Shown here: positions 5,996-9,797 of the stretch, piece after piece | How the letters are laid out: each line of letters starts with the position of its first letter | Numbering within the stretch: position 1 is the stretch's first letter | Origin: CAYTOJ01 sp964439415 | GTDB lineage: Bacteria; Pseudomonadota; Alphaproteobacteria; Rickettsiales; CAZAGG01 | Reading direction: 5' to 3' | DNA length: 9,797 nt | Assembly (NCBI GenBank): GCA_964439415.1 | Contig: CAYTOJ010000075.1 | Coordinates: 1-9,797, forward strand | Position numbers and translations under genes: made by a program | Notes under the pieces: model-generated | The model's database searches: none | Told to the model about the DNA's origin: nothing | Seen by the model: only the letters and a program-made list of their open reading frames with translations

Positions 5996-7106
5996 CTAAT
6001 CATCCGTGCCCATTACTTTTGAGGCCAGTGAGGCGCTGAGGAAATCATCCAGGTCGCCGTCCAGCACTTTTTCGGCGCTTGATGTTTCTACACCTGTGCG
6101 CAAATCCTTCACCATTTTGTAGGGATGCAGTACATATGAACGTATCTGATGCCCGAAGCCTATATCGCTCTTGCTTTCATTCTGCAAATCAGCCGCGCTT
6201 TCACGCTTGCGCAGTTCCTGCTCATACAGCCGGGATTTCAACATCTCATAGGCGATTGCTTTATTACGGTGCTGCGAACGCTCAGTCTGGCAGGCTACTA
6301 CAATTCCGCTGGGCTGGTGGGTAATGCGCACCGCGCTTTCGGTTTTATTCACATGCTGGCCGCCAGCGCCGGATGCACGGTAGGTATCTATCCGCAGATC
6401 TTTTTCATTAATTTCCACGTTTATGCTCTCGTCCAGCACCGGATAAACCCATACGCTGGCAAAGCTGGTATGGCGGCGGGCATTGGAATCAAAAGGTGAA
6501 ATCCGCACCAGGCGGTGCACTCCTGATTCTGCTTTAAGCCAGCCATAGGCAAACTGGCCTGATATGCGCAGAGAAGCGGATTTTATACCGGCTTCTTCAC
6601 CTATGGTCTCGTCCACCAGCTCTATCTTGTAATTTTTAGACTCCGCCCAGCGCATATACATACGCAGAAGCATTTTCGCCCAATCCTGCGATTCTGTGCC
6701 GCCAGCACCGGAATTTACCTCCAGGAAGCAGTCGTTTCCATCCACCTCGCCTGAGAGAAGGCTTTCAAGCTCCATCCGCCTGGCTCGCTCGCGCAATATC
6801 TCCAGGCTGTATTCTTCCTCCTTTAAAAGTGCGATGTCGTTTTCTGCTTCAGCAAGCTCTATCATGCCTATGCATGTATCAAGCGAACGCTCCAGTTCGC
6901 GGTAGCTCTCTACTGCTGATTCCAGACGTGTTTTCTCCTTAAGCAAAGCTTGCGCCTCCGCCGGATTATTCCATAAACCATCACCACTGGTAAGGGCGCT
7001 GAGTTCCTCCAGCCTTATAAGGGCATTATCCCAGTCAAAGAAACCTCCTCAGCAAAACCTGCGACTGGCGGATTTGCTCAATTCTATGTACAACTTCAGC
7101 TTTCAT
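5996..7106 (-). CDS. prfB: Peptide chain release factor 2, expressed by programmed +1 frameshift
   Basis: RF2 releases finished peptides at UAA and UGA codons. Translation starts at ATG 7106, reads 23 codons (MKAEVVHRIEQIRQSQVLLR to RFL) to an in-frame UGA at 7035-7037, then shifts +1 and continues as DWDNALIRLEEL from 7036 to the stop at 5996, giving 369 residues. Key motifs fall where expected: SPF codon-recognition tripeptide (203-205) and GGQ catalytic motif (248-250, in GAGGQHVNKTESAVRI). The early part is the usual charged helical domain 1. An in-frame TAA two codons upstream rules out a longer start; no good Shine-Dalgarno precedes ATG 7106. An out-of-frame ATG at 7120-7118 (MLLNNES, then stop just inside prfB) has a better-placed CGGAG. 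Low RF2 favours the shift, so the gene is expected to be autoregulated. The gap to ppa is 103 bases. Confidence 0.96.
7034..7049 (-). promoter_or_regulatory. RF2 programmed frameshift site
   Basis: On the minus strand the order is AGGAGG (7049-7044), TTT, the slippery codon CTT (7040-7038), stop TGA (7037-7035) and C at 7034. This is the classic RF2 recoding signal: an internal Shine-Dalgarno-like sequence three bases ahead of CTT-TGA-C. The reading frames before and after it join only through a +1 shift (FL to DWD), which confirms function rather than sequencing error. Confidence 0.95.
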
Positions 7107-7155
7107 TATTTAACAGCATTTTTTATTGCTCCGTTATAAATACTAATGTGCCGTT

Positions 7156-7194
7156 GGAGTCACATAGAAAATTCCAATTCAGGAAACGATAACG
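7156..7194. repeat. AT-rich 39-bp conserved intergenic element, copy 2 (between prfB and ppa)
   Basis: This is the second copy of the element upstream of der, in the same plus-strand orientation and with 30 of 39 identities ungapped. It occupies over a third of the 103-bp gap between the ppa stop and the prfB start, both minus-strand genes. On the minus strand it lies 50 bases ahead of prfB, where a promoter could sit. It contains a small TTCC-aattca-GGAA palindrome that is poorly kept in copy 1. Confidence 0.45.
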
Positions 7195-7209
7195 ATGCCT
7201 TCACGCTAA

Positions 7210-7740
7210 TTACGACACTGAGCCGTCCTTAATCCCTTTTTCTATCAGTTCTGCAGCGTGATCAGCATCTTCCCAGCCGATGATTTTTACCCATTTATTG
7301 CTCTCCAGGTCTTTATAATGCTGGAAAAAATGTGCAATCTGGTCAATCAGGGTTCTTGGCAGGTCGGTATATGATTTTACATCACTATAGAACGGATGCA
7401 ACCGGGTTACCGGAACTGAGAGTATTTTCTCATCCCTCCCCGCTTCATCTTCCATTACCAGCACGCCGATTGGCCTTGCAGCCAGAACTGCGCCTGGAGT
7501 TACTGGGCGGCGGCCAACCACCAGCATGTCAACCGGATCACCATCGCCAGACATGGTATGCGGAATAAAGCCATAGTTGCAGGGGTAGAACATTGCAGTA
7601 TGCAGAAAACGATCCACAAACAAAGCGCCGGATTCCTTATCCATCTCGTATTTTATCGGCTCAGAGCCAAGCGGCACTTCCACAATTACATTAACGTCCC
7701 ACGGTGGATTTTTGCCAACCGATATCTTGCTTATATCCAT
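7210..7740 (-). CDS. ppa: Inorganic pyrophosphatase, family I (soluble)
   Basis: It hydrolyses pyrophosphate released by nucleotide, nucleic acid and aminoacyl-tRNA synthesis. The 176 residues are the standard bacterial family I length. The signature D-G-D-P-V-D-M is at 66-72; other expected active-site residues are visible: E21 (IVEVP), K30 and E32 (IKYE), Y56 (NYGFIP), D103 and K105 (GRDEKI), and the K143-D144-L-E146 / NKW-VKI region. ATG at 7740 is preceded by AAGGA about 10 bases upstream; another ATG 9 bases earlier (AAGGATTATG) is out of frame and would read into the gene only briefly. The gene lies between recG (182-bp gap) and prfB (103-bp gap), all on the same strand. Nothing unusual is seen in the protein. 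Confidence 0.97.
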   Translation of the reverse strand: MDISKISVGKNPPWDVNVIVEVPLGSEPIKYEMDKESGALFVDRFLHTAMFYPCNYGFIPHTMSGDGDPVDMLVVGRRPVTPGAVLAARPIGVLVMEDEAGRDEKILSVPVTRLHPFYSDVKSYTDLPRTLIDQIAHFFQHYKDLESNKWVKIIGWEDADHAAELIEKGIKDGSVS

Positions 7741-7859
7741 AATCTCATAATCCTTAAAATTAACACCTAAAGTTTAGCCCAATATGGATTCCTCAGGCTT
7801 TGTCCAGCGGAAAATGCAAATCATTGCAAATATACTCCTCGCGTTTCAAGTGTGACATA

Positions 7860-7921
7860 TTCTTGCGACCTTCGGTGAGCGCGGCAGCGCGGCGGGGGAA
7901 GCGCGAAGTACAGCGGTCGCA
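7860..7921. repeat. GC-rich hairpin-forming dispersed repeat, copy B (next to the recG stop)
   Basis: Bases 7860-7902 match the repeat between hom and der (TTCTTGCGACC, CGG, GAGCGCG, CAGCGCG, G-run). This copy is closed by inverted ends, TGCGACC (7864-7870) and GGTCGCA (7915-7921). Inside these TTCG (7871-7874) can pair with CGAA (7904-7907), leaving a 7-base bulge. It begins one base after the recG stop on the minus strand. No T-run follows, so it is not a standard terminator, though it could stabilise or end the recG transcript. Confidence 0.6.
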
Positions 7922-7922
7922 G

Positions 7923-9797
7923 TTACGCTTTAAGGTAATCCGCATAGCTATCCAGCTTGAATAGTTGCAATAACTGGCGGGCGGCAAGGCCACGCAGAGA
8001 TTCCAGCTTAGGGTCATTATGCAGCAGCAGCTTCGCATCAGCGTTTGCGGCAATATAGCTATCAGCATCATCAACGGGGTTGGATAACTTTAAACTCGCC
8101 GCGCCACTCTGCTTTGTTCCGATAACCTCCCCTGCCCCACGGATTTTCAGGTCTTCCTCAGCGATTAAAAAACCATCGTTAGTTTCACGCATTATTTTCA
8201 GGCGCTGCTTGCCTGCCTGACTCAGAGCCTTGCCGTATAGCAGGATGCAGGCGGATTCCTTCTCGCTTCTTCCCACCCGCCCGCGTAGCTGATGCAACTG
8301 CGAAAGCCCGAACCGCTCGGCGTGTTCTATCACTATCGCCGTGGCGTTGGGAACATTCACCCCAACCTCTATCACCGTGGTTGCCACCAGAATTTTAACC
8401 TCGCCCCCGGTGAAACGCTCCATAACGCTCTCCCGCTCGCTCTGCGGCATTTTGCCATGGATAAGCCCGGCTTTTGCCCCTATCCGCTCCTTAAAATCTT
8501 CATATCGCTTTACCGCCGCTGATAAATCCAATTCCTCCGATTCCTCAACCAGTGGGCAAATCCAGTAGGCCTGACCATCTGCCATACATGCCCGCAAGAT
8601 TGAATCAATCACCTCCGGCAGGCGGCTCAAGGATATTGCGCTGGTTTTGATTGGCTTGCGGCCTGCCGGTTTGTGGGGGATGGTTGAGGAATCCATATCC
8701 CCAAAGGCTGCCATGCACAAACTGCGCGGTATGGGCGTGGCAGTCATCATCAAAACATGCGGGCTGCCCTTGCCACTGAGCGCCATACGCTGGCGTACGC
8801 CAAAGCGGTGCTGTTCGTCCACCACCGCCAGGCCAAGGTTATTAAATACCACTTTTTCATTAAACAGGGCGTGTGTGCCTACCACCAGTTGCACCTCCCC
8901 AGCGGCTATTTTTGCCAGTTTTCGCTCCCGCTCCTTCCCCTTATCGGCTCCGGTAAGGCTAATGCAGGAAATTCCAACTTCAGCGCATATGGCATTTACC
9001 GTTTCAAACTGCTGGCGCGCCAGAATACTGATGGGAGACATCATAGCCGCCTGCCTGCCCTGCTCTATCACCAGCGTTGCGGCCAGCAGGGCAACTATGG
9101 TTTTGCCACTGCCGACATCACCCTGCAACAGGCGCGCCATGCGCAGGCCTGATTTTAAATCCGCTGATATTTCCCGTAACGCCCCCCGCTGTGATTCCGT
9201 GAGTTCATATGGCAGCAGCGCTAGAACCCGCTTTGCCAGCGTGAATTTATGATTTATAGTGAAGCCTTGCTCACGCTCCCTTGCAGCGCGGATGAATTGC
9301 AGCACTAACTGGTGCGCCAGAATTTCATCGTAAGCCAGCCGCGCCCTTGCTGCATTCACTCTATCAGGATATTCATCCTCCTCCGGCATATGAGCCAGCC
9401 TTAGCGCCTCAGAAAAATCCGGCCATTTTTTAGCATTAAGCTGGGAAGGTTCTACCCATTCGCCTGTTTTAGTTTCGCTTTCAGGCAGAGCCGCTTTTAT
9501 CAGCGAGCACATTTTGTTATTGCTGATATTTCCGGTGAGCGGGTAAACGGGCTGGATTCCCTTCATCGCCATGAATTCAGATGCCGGAACTATATATTCC
9601 GGATGGGCGATCTGCGGCGCATCGCGGTAGAATTCCAGCCTGCCGCACACCACTACCTCCATGGTTTCCGGCAACATATTTTTCAGCATTTTCTCGTGAT
9701 TATGAAAAAATATCAGGTGCAGCAGTTTATTTTTAGAATCAGCGCAGATAACCCGGTAAGGCTTACGGCTGCCTTTAGGCGGTGGGCAGTGCAGATT
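7923..9797 (-). CDS. recG: ATP-dependent DNA helicase RecG (5' end outside window)
   Basis: RecG remodels stalled forks and branch-migrates Holliday junctions. The open frame reaches the window edge, giving 625 visible residues; full RecG is near 690-700, so about 70 N-terminal residues lie outside. The part before 9689 is real coding sequence, not leader: it reads KPYRVICADSKNKLLHLIFF, the wedge-domain pattern, then the HPEY and QPVYPLT landmarks. Helicase motifs follow: GDVGSGKT Walker A (9099-9122), DEQHRFG (DEQH at 8808-8819), MMTATPIPRSL, then ATTVIEVGVNVPNATAIVIE and QLHQLRGRVGRSE. The RecG C-terminal EEDLKIRGAGEVIGTKQSG and a final Leu-rich helix end at the TAA. The last codon abuts a GC-rich repeat. 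Identity is very secure. Confidence 0.97.
   Translation of the reverse strand, partial: NLHCPPPKGSRKPYRVICADSKNKLLHLIFFHNHEKMLKNMLPETMEVVVCGRLEFYRDAPQIAHPEYIVPASEFMAMKGIQPVYPLTGNISNNKMCSLIKAALPESETKTGEWVEPSQLNAKKWPDFSEALRLAHMPEEDEYPDRVNAARARLAYDEILAHQLVLQFIRAAREREQGFTINHKFTLAKRVLALLPYELTESQRGALREISADLKSGLRMARLLQGDVGSGKTIVALLAATLVIEQGRQAAMMSPISILARQQFETVNAICAEVGISCISLTGADKGKERERKLAKIAAGEVQLVVGTHALFNEKVVFNNLGLAVVDEQHRFGVRQRMALSGKGSPHVLMMTATPIPRSLCMAAFGDMDSSTIPHKPAGRKPIKTSAISLSRLPEVIDSILRACMADGQAYWICPLVEESEELDLSAAVKRYEDFKERIGAKAGLIHGKMPQSERESVMERFTGGEVKILVATTVIEVGVNVPNATAIVIEHAERFGLSQLHQLRGRVGRSEKESACILLYGKALSQAGKQRLKIMRETNDGFLIAEEDLKIRGAGEVIGTKQSGAASLKLSNPVDDADSYIAANADAKLLLHNDPKLESLRGLAARQLLQLFKLDSYADYLKA

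Noticed and set aside
7793..7858. A 21-codon minus-strand ORF (MSHLKREEYICNDLHFPLDKA) between recG and ppa
   Set aside because: No good ribosome binding site, no recognised family, and too short to separate from chance; it could be a remnant or a small peptide, but I cannot support it as a gene.
7864..7921. Intrinsic terminator of recG
   Set aside because: The stem is bulged and no T-run follows it on the minus strand.
8647..9252. Plus-strand open frame of 201 codons opposite recG
   Set aside because: It is entirely antisense to the recG helicase motifs and shows no domain of its own.
1..9797. CRISPR array, tRNA or rRNA gene, insertion sequence, prophage or defence island
   Set aside because: No regularly spaced repeats, no transposase, integrase or nuclease genes and no tRNA-like folds were seen; all long frames are housekeeping genes.

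Overview
The window looks like chromosomal core-gene territory from an alphaproteobacterium-like organism of roughly balanced G+C. I base that on the overall protein character: a class I dihydroorotase, and an RF2 N-terminus that leads through a programmed frameshift into a DWD motif. No marker here fixes the genus. All genes are housekeeping genes. There is no insertion sequence, CRISPR array, tRNA or rRNA, and no gene-free stretch longer than 267 bases.

Left half, all minus strand, read right to left: homoserine dehydrogenase (hom, threonine/methionine branch), a 127-bp gap holding two inverted repeats, dihydroorotase (pyrC), orotidine-5'-phosphate decarboxylase (pyrF) and a GNAT acetyltransferase cut by the window edge. 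pyrC overlaps pyrF by 79 bases and the acetyltransferase starts 4 bases after pyrF, so these three look like one transcript. pyrC (step 3) and pyrF (last step) both serve de novo UMP synthesis. PyrF is the oddest protein: a normal C-terminal enzyme of about 240 residues carries a disordered, charged N-terminal extension of about 155 residues, including tandem R-x-D-R-x pentapeptides. PyrC has Gln in place of the first His of its metal-binding HxH motif. A perfect 12-bp hairpin lies directly against the pyrC ribosome binding site.

Middle: a 267-bp divergent region separates hom (minus) from the ribosome-assembly GTPase gene der (plus). It carries a GC-rich hairpin-forming repeat and an AT-rich repeat just upstream of der. 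Related copies of both lie elsewhere in the window.

Right half, minus strand, read right to left: recG (branch-migration helicase, 5' end outside the window), a 182-bp gap with the second GC-rich repeat, inorganic pyrophosphatase (ppa), a 103-bp gap with the second AT-rich repeat, and prfB (release factor 2). prfB needs a programmed +1 frameshift at CTT-TGA-C preceded by AGGAGG; its full product is 369 residues. prfB converges on der with only 4 bases between their stop codons.

I did not find a wholly new multi-gene system. The items most worth a second look are the PyrF extension and its overlap with pyrC, the Q-x-H motif in PyrC, the pyrC leader hairpin, and the two small dispersed repeat families.
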